Shown piece by piece: positions 1-10,551 of a stretch of 64,000 bases of DNA. The position numbers and the translations under genes are program-made. Within the stretch, counting starts at the first letter, position 1. Each line of letters starts with the position of its first letter. Location of the stretch: positions 73,840,152 to 73,904,151 of the forward strand of contig CM024756.1 of assembly GCA_014218235.1 (NCBI GenBank). The letters are read 5' to 3'. Below the pieces are notes generated by a model. That model saw only the letters and a list, made by a program, of their open reading frames with translations, searched no databases and was not told the DNA's origin. The DNA comes from Colocasia esculenta. Its lineage: Eukaryota > Streptophyta > Magnoliopsida > Alismatales > Araceae.

Positions 1-510
1 AGCCTCACAGTCTGCGGTCCACTAGAATCTGATATCCTTTCTAGTCAACCTCGTCAAAGGTGCTGCTATCTTGGAGAAGTCTCGTATAAATCTGCGATAG
101 TACCCTGCCAAACCTAGGAAATTGCAGATCTCTAGAACTGTACTCGGCTGTGGCCAACTCAAAACTGCCTCCACCTTGGCTGGATCCACTGCCACACCGG
201 CACCTGAGATCACTTGTCCAAGGAAATGCACCTTCTTTAGCCAAAACTCACACTTGCTGAACTTGGCATAAAGTTGGTGATCCCTCAACGTCTGGAGCAT
301 GATCTTCAGATGCTCGGCATGCTCCTCCTCTGGAGCTAAGTAAACAAGATGTCGTCCAAAAACACAACCACAAATCTGTCCAAGTATGGATGGAAGACTC
401 TATGCATCAACTCCATGAAAGCTGCAGGCGCATTCGTGAGCCCAAAAGGCATCACGACGAACTCGTAGTGGCTGTACCTAGTGTAGACACACCGTTTTGA
501 CAACATATCG
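1..510 (-). pseudogene. Ty3-gypsy reverse transcriptase fragment
   Basis: On the minus strand this reads as the palm-to-connection part of a chromovirus reverse transcriptase. RYSHYEFVVMPFGLTNAPAA lies near 480-421, the catalytic block VVVFLDDIL near 375-345, then KFSKCEFWL and FLGLAGYYRRF between 290 and 75. A one-base deletion near 340, just after the DD motif, breaks the frame. The fragment runs off the left edge of the window, and its upstream finger domain is missing beyond about 510. It closely resembles the same region of element A (6540-6960), so it is probably another member of that family in the opposite orientation. No LTR is visible here, so it may be a truncated copy or part of an element extending left. 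Confidence 0.85.
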
Positions 511-875
511 AGAAAATTTCTGTTAACCCATAGTGCCTCAAAGTGGCTCTCTTCAATTAACCCCTTGAGTGATTTTCCTATTTTTCTGGATTTATCTAGG
601 ATTTTTAGGAATTTTTAAAGAGGTCCAAAGGGGCTGTTGAACTCAAGCGATTCGCGTCCAGTACAGTGGCCGCTTTTAGTAAGTATGGTCCACGATGGGT
701 AATGCCGACACGCATCACACTTGCTTTTCAGCACATGCTCTTGTAGACACGCGTTTTTGACTCCACCGTGGGTAAATTTCATATTGCGCCATAATGCCAC
801 AAATGACCCTCATATTGCCCTTGCAAGAGTAGTTTCCAATATTTTCGGATCTCATCTGTTCTTTCCGGTGCCTCC
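511..875. other. Left remnant of the CpG-rich LTR/leader into which element A inserted
   Basis: No gene is visible. The segment carries words such as TTCGCGTCC and CCGACACGC that match the style of 42343-44600, on the other side of element A. The two flanks were contiguous before A inserted (target duplication CCTCC at 871-875, CTTCC at 42338-42342). I infer that this is the left part of the same long LTR or leader. Its left limit, where the minus-strand gypsy fragment begins, is unclear. Confidence 0.45.
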
Positions 876-3800
876 TGTAACATCCCGTTACCTTTAAGGG
901 TTAGCTCTCCCGGCTGAGGTCGCGACAGGTAGACCGTCGCGTTCTGAAGGTGACTTAGGTGATCGTCACGTTCAGCATTGGAACGCGCTGGCCGCCCCTG
1001 TCGCGGCAGGGATTGACAGTAGACTCTCCTTTTGTCGTTTTGATGTCTGGGCGTGGAGACACATGTTGGCTTGCATGCATGAACGCGACATACTGGCCCG
1101 TCGCGATCATGTGTCAGGTTGCATGCAAGCCACGTGTCGTGTTTGACCGCCAAGGCTGCAGGCGTGTTGAGATCACGACGTAGGAGACCGTTGCATTAAG
1201 GTTGGTAATGTGACAGCCACCCCTGTCGCGTTCTCAACATCCATGCTTAAGTGCTTCAGTCAAGAACAGAACCCCCATTTGGCCCTTTTCCTGTGTTCTT
1301 CCTCTCCGGTGATTCTTGTGGCTTGGCTGCTCTGTGGGGAGCTTGGGGAAGGCTTGTGGTGTGTGTGGTGTTTGGTGAAGGTAAGTGCATGGTTTGTTGT
1401 GTTGGTGGGTGTGAAATCTGTGCTTCCCCCTCTCACTGTCTTCTCCTTCCCCTTCTATGTGGCATGCACCTTGGTTTCTCTCATCGGCTTGTGAAGGGCG
1501 TGCTCGGCTCGTGGGAGGCGGCTCTGGAGCGTTGGAGATCGGAGGTGGAGGGGTGCAATCCTACGAGAAGGCCCATCTTGGGTGGATCTTCCCCCAAACC
1601 ATCCCCTAGTTCTAAGCATGCTAGGGCAAACCCCCTTCTCCAAGCCTAGACTCCATGATTAGGAGGTGCATTGTGCTTTATGATCCATGTGGTTGGCTTG
1701 TGATGTTGGTTTATGCTTTGAAGGGGTGTTTTGTAGTGAGGGTTTTGATGGTGCATGTGAGGAATCTAGAGTGTAGATCTCTTCTTAGCATGCATGGGGT
1801 TTCCTAAGGGTGGCTTGGTACTATTTAAGCTGTTTTCATCATGTGACATGATCCCCTCCCCGCTGTATCAATTTGGTGCTTTTGGGATGGTAGGAGTTGC
1901 CCTGTTTGAGCACTCGGCTGAGGTCGTGGTGGGTTTCCCAGTCGCGACCTGGTCGCGATGTATCGTCGCGTTGCGTTCTCGTGAATGCTCCCCAGCCCCC
2001 GTCGTATCTAGAAAATGCGACGGGTACGTGGAGGCATTCAGGACTTCGGGTCTCGTCGGATCGCGACCACCGTCTCTGTCGCGATGAGATCGCAACGGGG
2101 TACATGTCGCATTCAGAAGACTCAGGCTTGTTGCAGCGCCCTTAGCCGTCATGTTCTTATCGCGACGGGCTTAAGGGTCGCCTTCTAGTTTTCTTGTCGC
2201 GATAGGCAAATTGTTGCATTTTGGTCGCGACGTGCCGATACGTCGCCTCTCTGACCGAGAGTGACTGTCAGCAGGTTTTAATGTTTTGCTTCCGTTGCGA
2301 CTCGGTTTCTTGGCACCTGTGCTGTTCCTAGTGCAGTGCTACTTTAGTCTCTCTTCGCTCGGTGCTAGGCACTTGAGGGCTTGTCCACGAGACAGGTTGT
2401 TACTATTACCTAGGACCCCCATCTCCGTGCGCCTTAGAGGGAGTTCTCCGAGCGGCAGGCGTGCTCGAGTCACGTACTTGGAGCGGAGGGGAAAACAGTG
2501 GGGACAGCTGCGTAGAGTCATTTGTAGAGCTCTCTTAGTTGAGTCTGGGACGTCGGTTCGTTGGTAGCTCGTATGGCGCAGATCAGCTAGTCCTTTCTCA
2601 CTGCCTCACTCTACTTGGTTTTGGAACCATTTAGAGGGGTCAGGCGTGGGACCGTAGTTTAGCCAGACTATGGCATTGTGTTTACTTTAGTTCCGCGTCC
2701 CACTCCAATGGGGGGTGCTAGACATGGACCGTTGGTCAAGGGTAAGGTGCGTGGCGCACTTGACCGGCTGACTAGTGTAGTGTACTGCAGCTAGTGTCTT
2801 TGTCTAGGTAGTCCTGACTGTCTGTGTTACAGCCTTGGGTTCTCTGGTGCCGTGTTTTACATGGGTTTTCCGGTCTCACCTTGTAGCCTAGATCGTTGAC
2901 CGTGTAGTTTCTTTCACGCTTCCGCACTTGACTATGTTTAGTAGAATAGATTTTACTGCTTTATTTATTTATTGCACTTAGTTCTATTCTGCTGTTAGAA
3001 CCAGTGAGAGATTGGTAGTCCCTACTGGGCTTCTTTGTGAAGCTCACTCCCTCTTTTGCAGGTGAGACTTCACAGCAGTTCCCTCCGCGGCGGACTGAGG
3101 AACGGGCCCGCAGTAGTCGACGTCTCTAGTGAGCAGTGTTTCCCCCAGTTTGTGTACTTCACCCTCGGGGTATGCCCCTAAGGGACGTGTTCTTTCCCTT
3201 TTATTTCAGCACTCGTACTTTATACTTTGGGACTGTACTAGACTGTTACATTAGTGTTGGACCTTTTTCTTCCACTTGTGGTGAACTTAGTACATTTGTT
3301 GTTATTTATCTCTATTACATATTGTGGAGGCGTTTTCCTGCTTAGGCCAGAGCTTAGTGGGTCTACACTTGGAGGAAGGGAAGAAGACCGCTAGTAGCGG
3401 ATAGATACCTGCAAAACCAGAAGAATCAGGGGGGCCTAGTTGAAGAACCGGGGAGAACCCTCCGATGCCTAAGTCAGTAAACTGCGAGTGAGGCTTTTGA
3501 GAAGAAGGGTTCAGTGTTGTGCAGGAGCGATGTGTCTTAGATTGCGTACCTCTGCATGGAGGCTCATTGGAGCCTTTTATAGGCAGAAGTCTCGAGGGAG
3601 AGGGATGAAACGTCCCTGATCAATGTCGCAAAGGGCGCGCTGTTAGCGTCCTTGGGGGGTTACGCGTTGAGGCGTCCGTTGAGAAGCTCTGCAGTTAGTG
3701 CACCACTTGATCGTGGGGCACGTGTGGTGTAGCCGTTATAACCGCCACGAGGGGATGAAGGGCTACTTGAATTCTCCTGGGGGGAAGGTACCGAGCAGGT

Positions 3801-4270
3801 AGCCTGCTGGTGAGCCAGACCTGCTGTTTGGTAGTCGAGCCTGTGTTCGGTGCCTGGTGCCCGGAGGCAGGCTTGCTGCCGGATGTCTGATGCAAGGAAG
3901 TGTTGCTCGTGCCGAAGAGGTTTCGGCACACGCCGAGCAGACGCTGCTCGGAAGAGAGGGCCTTGGGCCGAACAGGCTATAAGGTATCCGGAGGGGCTCT
4001 TGGGTCCCGCTGGTACCTGAATGCAGGGACCGGCCTCGGGACCTTGAAGCTGTTCTTGAAAAGATGTGGCGCCATTCGGAAGGGCCACGTTTGTCTGTTG
4101 AATTGGGCTGGGCCATGATGGGCCTAGCGCACGAAGGTGGCTAGAAATAGCCACCACACATATCTTGTTAGACGATCCGTTAGCCCTTCTAGGTCTCCGG
4201 ACCTTGGGCGGCGGTCCCGATGTTCGGATTCTTGGTGGGAGCCGAGGGTCCGGGCTTTGGGGTCGTTATA
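876..4270 (+). repeat. Element A 5' LTR (carries an 836-bp insertion)
   Basis: The segment is colinear with 24349-26742 plus 42162-42337. It starts TGTAACATCC and ends GTTATA immediately before the primer binding site. It contains many CpG words of the type GTCGCGAC, TCGCGA and GCGACGG, concentrated at 900-1190 and 1915-2250. A possible TATA-like box, TATTTAAG, lies near 1824. Short ORFs inside it are not protein-coding by any recognisable motif. An 836-bp insertion occupies 3323-4158. Confidence 0.9.
3323..4158 (+). mobile_element. 836-bp solo-LTR-like insertion in the 5' LTR of A
   Basis: This block is absent from the 3' LTR of A, where TCTATTACATAT runs straight into CTTGTTAG (around 42221-42240). 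It starts TGTGGAGGCG and ends GCCACCACA, giving TG...CA termini. It is flanked by a perfect 5-bp duplication CATAT at 3318-3322 and 4159-4163. No internal region, PBS or ORF with known motifs is present, so a solo LTR is the best reading; a short TRIM-like element is the alternative. The motif CCTCCGATGCCTAAGTCAG near 3460 resembles a block common in plant LTRs. The strand is a guess. Confidence 0.8.
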
Positions 4271-4271
4271 G

Positions 4272-4283
4272 TGGTATTAGAGA
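4272..4283 (+). promoter_or_regulatory. Element A primer binding site (initiator tRNA-Met type)
   Basis: TGGTATTAGAG directly follows the end of the 5' LTR. It differs by one base from the usual TGGTATCAGAG, complementary to the 3' end of initiator tRNA-Met, which is seen intact in elements C, D and E here. About 125 bp of leader follow before the gag start. The stretch TTTTGTCTGTGTTGCAG just before the gag ATG resembles a 3' splice site. Confidence 0.8.
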
Positions 4284-4407
4284 AAGGGGTCTATCAAGAC
4301 TTGTAATGGAAATAAATAATGACGTAAAGTCCCTTAGGAAGTACAAGTAACACTGCTAGCCGTTGGAGTTTATCTATTAACTTGATGTTTTGTCTGTGTT
4401 GCAGAAC

Positions 4408-5574
4408 ATGCCTCCACGCACTCGCAGGCAGGCTCGTGAGCTGGGGGATCATCAGGAGTTCGAGTCGGACGAGTTGGTGCAGCCGAGCACATGTCGATTG
4501 ATGCTCAGCCCCAGCAGTTCGAGTAGCTGGAGACCCGTTGCCACAGGGCGTTCCGTTGCAGCAGGGAGGGCCGCAGCAGAGCAGCAGTGGTTTCCGCCCC
4601 CCGCCCGCCGGCTGTCATGGAGCAGTGGTGGAGAGCGATGTTCTAGGGCCCGTGGCAGTACCCGCAGTACCCTTAGTACCATCCGTACCAGGAGATGCTG
4701 GCAGGAGGTTAGCAGTTCGCAGAGATTGCAACAGAGGAGCAGCCACCACCGACCCCGCAGGCAGCACCTGTTCAGCCAGAGGTACCACCAGTAGTACGGC
4801 AGCAGACTCCAGTTGCAGTGGCAACACCCGAGGACCGCACGGCGCTTTTGGAGAGGTTTCTTCATCTTCGGCCTCCGACATTTTTGGCGACTGTGATCGG
4901 ACAAGGCAAAGAGTTGGGTCCATGAGCTCGAGCGCACCTTCGAGACATGGACTAGGCAGAGCTAGATCAGGTCAGGTTAGCAGTGTATCAGCTGAAGGGG
5001 TCAGCCACGAGTGGTGGAGAGCAGTGAGGCAGACCATTTTTTAGGGCAGGAGGCTAGACCAAATCACTTGGGCAGAGTTCTAGTGGCCTTTCATGGCGAG
5101 TTCTTCCACGACTACGCTGCCGTGAGAGGAGGGACCAGTTCCATGAGTTGGTGCAGGGAGACTTGACCGTGGCACAGTACCACCAGAGGTTTCTGCAGCT
5201 ACTTCGACACGTCCCTCACGTGGCAGCTAGTGAGCAGGCTCGTACCGAGCGGTTCATTAGCGGGTTACACTCAGAGTTGAGGTGGGCCATGGATGGCCAC
5301 CTCTGCGACATTTGGGGACGGCAGTGAGAGAGCCACCACCATGGAGCGGGAGTGTCGGTTTTAGCCGCAGCAGAGTGGAGGCTCGATGAGGTCTTCTCTG
5401 TACCAGCGCCCTTTGGGCAGTCGAGGGAGTGTTTCCTCTTCTTCTTCGGGGACAGGCGGTGCTGGCCTGACCTCGAAGTTGAAGAAGCTATTCACTCGTG
5501 GAGGCAGGCGTCAGTTCCAGCAGCCGTAGCAGCGCCAGTAGTAGCAGCCTCAGCGAGGATGTGGACGCAATCGG
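4408..5574 (+). pseudogene. Element A gag (frameshifted)
   Basis: Gag forms the capsid and nucleocapsid of the particle. The reading starts at an ATG giving MPPRTRRQARE, a typical chromovirus gag start, followed by a Gln/Pro/Ser-rich stretch. The frame then shifts repeatedly. The retrotransposon-gag core is recognisable in pieces: FLRLRPPTFL near 4856, a piece reading EFFHDYAAV near 5095-5130, and FLQLLRHVPHVAASEQARTE followed by RFISGLHSELRW near 5190-5290. The KLFTRGGRRQFQQ basic stretch near 5480 leads directly into the protease without a visible CCHC zinc knuckle, which a chromovirus gag should have. A deletion of the knuckle is likely. Confidence 0.8.
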
Positions 5575-5976
5575 GTGATGAACATTACCAGAGAGGAGGC
5601 GGAGGCCTCTAATCTGGTCGTCGGTACGGTTCCCATCCTTGGTAGGGCTGCTAGAGTTTTGATTGATCCGGGTGCCACGCACTATTTTGCTTCTGAGGAG
5701 TTCTTTGCTTCCTTGTCTGAGTTTGCTCTGGAGCGGACCTATGACCTTGTAGTTGAGCTGCCGACGGGTGACTTTGTGCATACCCTTGGTTACTTGGAGG
5801 GTGTCACCGTCGAGGTACAGGGTCACCAGCTACCAGCCAGACTGTTTGCCTTACAGCTCCACGACTTTGATGCCATACTTGGCATGGACTGGTTAGAGGC
5901 GCACTCTGCACTGGTAGATTGTCAGCGGAAGACTGTGAGGTTCGAGATACCTGGAGCACCTGTGCTTAGCTTCTGA
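5575..5976 (+). CDS. Element A aspartic protease domain
   Basis: This open stretch encodes the retropepsin-like protease that cleaves the Gag-Pol polyprotein. The active-site loop reads VLIDPGATHYF at 5653-5685; the catalytic Asp is kept, but the usual D-S/T-G is D-P-G. The hallmark ILGMDWLEAHSALVDC follows near 5876-5924. It ends in a stop at 5973-5975, before the RT. In related elements protease and RT are one ORF, so this stop or a frameshift separates them here. The domain is complete, but activity is doubtful given D-P-G and the ruined neighbours. Confidence 0.85.
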   Translation: MMNITREEAEASNLVVGTVPILGRAARVLIDPGATHYFASEEFFASLSEFALERTYDLVVELPTGDFVHTLGYLEGVTVEVQGHQLPARLFALQLHDFDAILGMDWLEAHSALVDCQRKTVRFEIPGAPVLSF

Positions 5977-6023
5977 GGTTCCCGGTATGTCTTCCGACCT
6001 TTTGTCTCTTTCTGTAGAGCTCG

Positions 6024-7490
6024 GTGCTCATCCGAGACGGTTGTGTTGCTTTCTTGGCCTTTGTGTGTGTCTCAGATTCTGGTGAGATTTCTGTTTTAGA
6101 TGTGCCTGTTGTTTGTGAGTTTGCCGACGTGTTTCCGGAGGATCTACCTGGCTTGCCACCTGTGTGGGAGGTAGATTTCTCCATTGAGTTGCTTCCGGGG
6201 ACGATGCCTGTGTCCAAGGTACCATACCGGATGGCGCCGGTGGAGCTGCGGGAGTTGAAGCGCCAACTAGAGGAGCTGCTTGCGTTGGGCTTCATTCGTC
6301 CTAGTCGTTCGCCCTGGGGAGCGCCAGTTTTGTTTGTGAGAAAAAAAGATGGCAACCTCAAAATGTGTATTGATTATCGGCAACTGAATCAGGTGACCAT
6401 AAGAACAAGTCCTTTGCCCAGATCGATGATTTGTTCGACCAGTTGCAGTCAGCTTCAGTGTTCTCGAAGATCGACTTGAGGTTGGGCTACTACCAGTTGC
6501 AGATCGCGCGAGTCAGACATCGCCAGATCAGCTTTTTGTACCCACTACGACCACTTCGAGTTTGTCGTGATGCCTTTTGGGCTCACGAATGCACCTGCAG
6601 CGTTCATGGAACTGATGCATAGTGTTTTCTGAGAGTACCTAGACTGGTTCTTGGTGGTGTTTGTCAACAACATCCTGGTGTACTTAGTGATGGCAGAGGA
6701 GCACGAGGTTCACTTGAGCTAGTGTTGTAGGCTTTGAGGAGTCACCAACTTTACGCTAAATTCAGCAAGTGTGAATTTTGGCTAAAGGAGTGCACTTCCT
6801 AGGTCACATTGTTTCTGGTGCAGGTGGCGGTTGATCCCGCCAAGGTTGAGGCCGTGGTTTCTTGGGGCCAGCCCACATCAGTTGCAGAGGTTCGCAGTTT
6901 TCTAGGGCTGGTAGGCTACTACTAGAGGGTTCGCCAGGACTTCGCCAGAGTTGCAGAGCCTTTGACTCGGTTGACCAGGTGGGAGACCCAGTTTGTGTGG
7001 ACAACAGAGTGTGAGTGCAATTTTCAAGAGTTGAAGAGCCGGCTGACTTCAGCTCCGATCCTTGTGGTACCTTCTGGCAGCGGTGGCTTTGTTGTCTACA
7101 CAGACGCGTCAGGGACTGGTTTGGGTGCTGTGCTGATGCAGCACGGTCGAGTAGTTGCTTATGCTTCTCGTCAGCTGAAGAAGCATGAGCAGCACTACCA
7201 GACACACGACCTGGAGCTTGCAGCGATTGTGTTCGCCTTGAGGTGTGGAGGCACTACTTGTACGGCGAGGTGTTCGAGGTCTTCACAGATCACTGGAGCT
7301 TATAGTACATCTTCACCAGAGTGATCTGAACCTCAGGCAGCGCAGGTGGCTCGAGTACTTGAAGGACTACGACTTTACCCTTTCCTATCACCCAGGAAAG
7401 GCTAATGTCGTAGCAGATGCTTTGAGTAGGAGAGCCTACTTGAGTTCTTTGTTGGTTAGACATTGGATACTACTGGAGGACGTCACTTAG
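6024..7490 (+). pseudogene. Element A reverse transcriptase and RNase H (frameshifted, catalytic Asp pair lost)
   Basis: The RT starts with the linker FADVFPEDLPGLPP, then ELLPGT, WGAPVLFVRKKDG and CIDYRQLNQVT up to about 6400, where a frameshift occurs. SVFSKIDLRLGYYQL follows at 6455-6500, then another shift, then HFEFVVMPFGLTNAPAAF near 6555-6605. The catalytic YxDD/FxDD block reads FVNNILVY: both Asp codons are AAC at 6666-6671. The RNase H part (6962-7430) keeps YTDAS and HDLELAAIVFAL, shifts near 7240, and ends with the conserved YHPGKANVVADALSRR. In-frame stops lie at 6632 and 6719-6721. The gene cannot make an active enzyme as read. Confidence 0.9.
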
Positions 7491-7544
7491 GGTGTGTTCA
7501 CGCCGTCTAGCCTCCGGGAGAGAGCAGTGTTGGCCAGCATGACA

Positions 7545-7856
7545 GTTCGCCGTTGATATATCAGTGGTGATTAAGGCGCAGAGTGCATACACAGACTTGG
7601 CATACGTGTTGCAATTGCCCGAGGTGGTGCTGGATGAGGACAACGAGGTTCGGTTCCGAGATAGACTCTACGTTCCAGAGGATGTCAGGGAGGAGGTACG
7701 GTCTGAGGCGCACTGTCGCGATACTCTATTCATCCGGGCTCCACCAAGATGTACCACGACTTGAGATTACTCTTTTGGTGGCCTTGAATGAAGAGAGATA
7801 TCGCTGAGTTTGTTTCGTGCTGCCTTACCTGTCAGCAGGTGAAGACAGAGTACCAG
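7545..7856 (+). pseudogene. Element A integrase, N-terminal zinc-binding part (cut by element F)
   Basis: RDRLYVPEDVREEV is the conserved lead-in to the HHCC domain. The His pair (EAHCRDT and a shifted copy of TKMYHDL) and the Cys pair (CCLTCQQVK near 7820-7845) are spread over at least two frames. The integrase is cut at 7856 by element F. The five bases ACCAG at 7852-7856 are repeated at 23172-23176, where the integrase resumes. Confidence 0.85.
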
Positions 7857-9375
7857 TGTAACACCTTGAAAATTTTATTTTCTAGAAAATATGAATAATT
7901 TGATGATTAAACATAACTATTATCATGAGATATAATTAATCTTTATTTAATATTTATTAGAGATATAAATGATATTTCAAGTGTCGTACTTAGAGGTGCG
8001 CGCTCTGACAGGGCGACACCGAAATTCTGTAACGAAAATGAATATGAGAACACCATAATTTCCAAAAAAATGTGGTGATATCAGAAATATAAATATCCAG
8101 AATTGTTGACGTGCGGATATCGAGATTAAGTCGACACAATTATTTTCTGGGTGATTTTTCACCTAATGTAAAATAAAATTTAAAAATCAAACTAAATTCA
8201 CCATAATTTGTAAAATCATTCCATTAGCCTATGGTTGAAATTGTAACACAAATGGACACCATTTGGATACCCAAACCTAGGTTAAATGGGCCAGTTGAAT
8301 TATCACCCATTTACGATAATGATTTTATGGGATTTAAGTTTGCCTACGTGTTGGGGGCTAAATGAGCCACCTTACTTGGGGTAAGACTTACACGTTCATC
8401 TCATAGGTGTAACTATGGGAGCTTTGCATGTAAAATGTGGCCATGGGTGGTTTAAGGGGACTTTTTACCTTGACACATGCATGGCCGACGTGCAAGCAAG
8501 CGTGAAGGTTGGGAGAAGCCTCCCTTCACCCATCGTGTGGGTTTTCCTTCTTGCTCTTGCCTCTTCCCTGTTCTTGCACCCACTCTTGTTCTTGCTGGTT
8601 CTTTTGCTGCCATTGCTGTGAGGGAGTTGCTACTGCTGAAGCTGCTGCCTCCACTGATTGTACCTGAGGAGCTACAAGTTGTAGCTATCCGTGGACTGCA
8701 ACGACTGCACCCCAGTGTCATCTTTTTCCTATTGGATGTGAACTCTTTGAAGGGAAGGATCATCTTCTTCTTTCTAGTTAGGTAGGATTCACTTTTCCAT
8801 TCTATTCTCTTCTCTTTTCTCAATCCTTGTCTCCTAACCTTGTAAAACAGTTCATGATCACCTACATACTTGCCTTTAAACTTGTGAATTCTCTTAAGAA
8901 CTGAACTATGTGTCCATCTCTTGTAATCATGTTTTAGTATGTGTGTCTATAGGATTTTATCCTCTCTTCATACCTTCATCTTCTACCCTTGCTAGAAAGC
9001 TCATAGCCACATACATGTAGCCATTGAACTTGTCAACTTATCTTGGTTTAGTGTCTACATCTTATGTATACATGTTTGTACCTTCAAACTCTTGTTTGAT
9101 TATTTAGATACCTCTGGAACTATGTGTTCACCATGAAGAAATCCTCTCCCATAGCTATTGTTGTAGGGGTTATTCTCCCAGTAACATGATATGTTAAGTT
9201 CTAGCTAGACATGTATAGGTTGTATTGTCATATTTCCTATTGTCCAACTTGTAAGCCTGTTGAAAGAGTTAGAAACAAGTCTTTACATTTGATATTGTCC
9301 ATACCTAGATTCATAGGTTCCATGGTTGAGTTCTTAGAATGTTTATAGAGTCATTTATGGAAATGGAACTAACGG

Positions 9376-9600
9376 CTGTCGACAGACAGGAAGTACCTAT
9401 CGATAGGCCTAGGCTTCCAGAACTCCAGGTTACTGAAAACAGTAGTAGCTGTCGACAGATGGTACCTGCCTGTCGACAGATACACTATCCTGTCAACAGA
9501 TAGACCAAGCCTGTCGACAGGCACTATCTCAGAACCAGAAATTGACTTCTGGATGCCATCACATGTCGACAACCACCTCCTGGCTGTCAACAACCACTGT
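9376..9600. repeat. Array of CTGTCGACAG palindromes in the U3 of F (5' LTR)
   Basis: About eight copies or variants of CTGTCGACAG occur, including CCTATCGATAGG at 9396-9407 and decayed CTGTCAACAG. Core-to-core starts are mostly 21 bp by my count (20 in one case), with a longer gap before the last pair. The array sits about 270 bp upstream of the TATA box. Confidence 0.9.
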
Positions 9601-9870
9601 TCTGGCCAGTGTTCCAGCACCTTCCTTTGCTCAGTCTTTTGCTAATACTTCAAGCCATATGCCTAGTAAGCTACCATCTTCATTCCTTTGAGTATTTACT
9701 GTTATATCACTATAGAGATCATCCACATTGTGTCCTTATCCTTCTTTGAATTACTCTTGAGTTTTCCAAATACAAGTACCGTCTAGTTGGTTAAAACTCC
9801 CTATGTTCAATAACTTGAGTTCATAAACCTAATGTCATGAGAGTTTGGATATTTGAGTACCCATGTTGGT

Positions 9871-9879
9871 TATAAATAA
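9871..9879 (+). promoter_or_regulatory. Candidate TATA box of the F 5' LTR
   Basis: TATAAATAA lies downstream of the palindrome array in the middle of the LTR, where a U3 promoter is expected. The 3' LTR copy is altered here (near 18717, TATGAGAATAA). Confidence 0.5.
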
Positions 9880-10534
9880 GTTATGATGACAGTTATTGGG
9901 TCCTTGGACTCCACATGATTATTATGCCTATGCAAATAGGGCTGGTCCAGTCCTAGGAGGAGCACCCAAATTCATTTACGGGTCGCGCGGAATGATAAAG
10001 GATGCCGGGATGTTGGCATTGCATCAATACCCGTTTGATTATGGTCATCTTGTTACCTGTCCTGTGAGAATATATATATGAGCTATACTATGAGATTCAC
10101 TGTGAATTCCTGAGCACGTTTTGTATTTCAGTACCACTGTTCCATTTCACTATCATGTTAAGATACTTGTTTGTTCATCTTTGATATTAGTGAAGCCTTT
10201 TTTCTTGATCATCATATAGTTTAATCCTTTTGATTTGAGAATTTGAATCATACTGGGCTAGTTAGCTCACCAAATCCTACTTTTTCAAGTATCTACAGTT
10301 CTAGAAAGCGGGACATTGGGATATATGTGTGGAGAGACCAACATTGATGGCATTTTACTTTTGAGATTGTAAATTGGAAACCTTGTAATATTCATAGAGT
10401 GACAATTATTAAATTTTTATCTAGTAGAGCTCCTGAGCAATTTTCTGCTCAAATAGTTCAAAGTTTACTCTTGATTTCTCGTTTGTTCACATTCCGACAT
10501 TTATAGTTATATTAAATGAAGGGACGTGATAGAA

Positions 10535-10551
10535 TGGCACTAGAGCATTGG
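10535..10551 (+). promoter_or_regulatory. Element F primer binding site (diverged tRNA-Met type)
   Basis: TGGCACTAGAGCATTGG follows the 5' LTR end by three bases. It resembles the common gypsy site TGGTATCAGAGCATTGG with three mismatches, so initiator tRNA-Met priming is inferred. Confidence 0.65.

Larger units (their letters stand above)
7857..10531 (+). repeat. Element F 5' LTR
   Basis: The 2675-bp LTR is colinear with 16739-18898 plus 22700-23171. It holds an array of CTGTCGACAG-type palindromes at 9376-9600 and a TATA box at 9871-9879. Small ORFs around 8415-8785 recur in both LTRs but have no recognisable domain. Both copies are similar apart from short indels, suggesting a fairly recent insertion. 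Confidence 0.92.

Noticed and set aside
9376..9600. SalI-linker or cloning artefact as the cause of GTCGAC repeats
   Set aside because: The motifs have variable flanks, decayed variants and equivalent copies in several independent LTRs, which linkers would not give.
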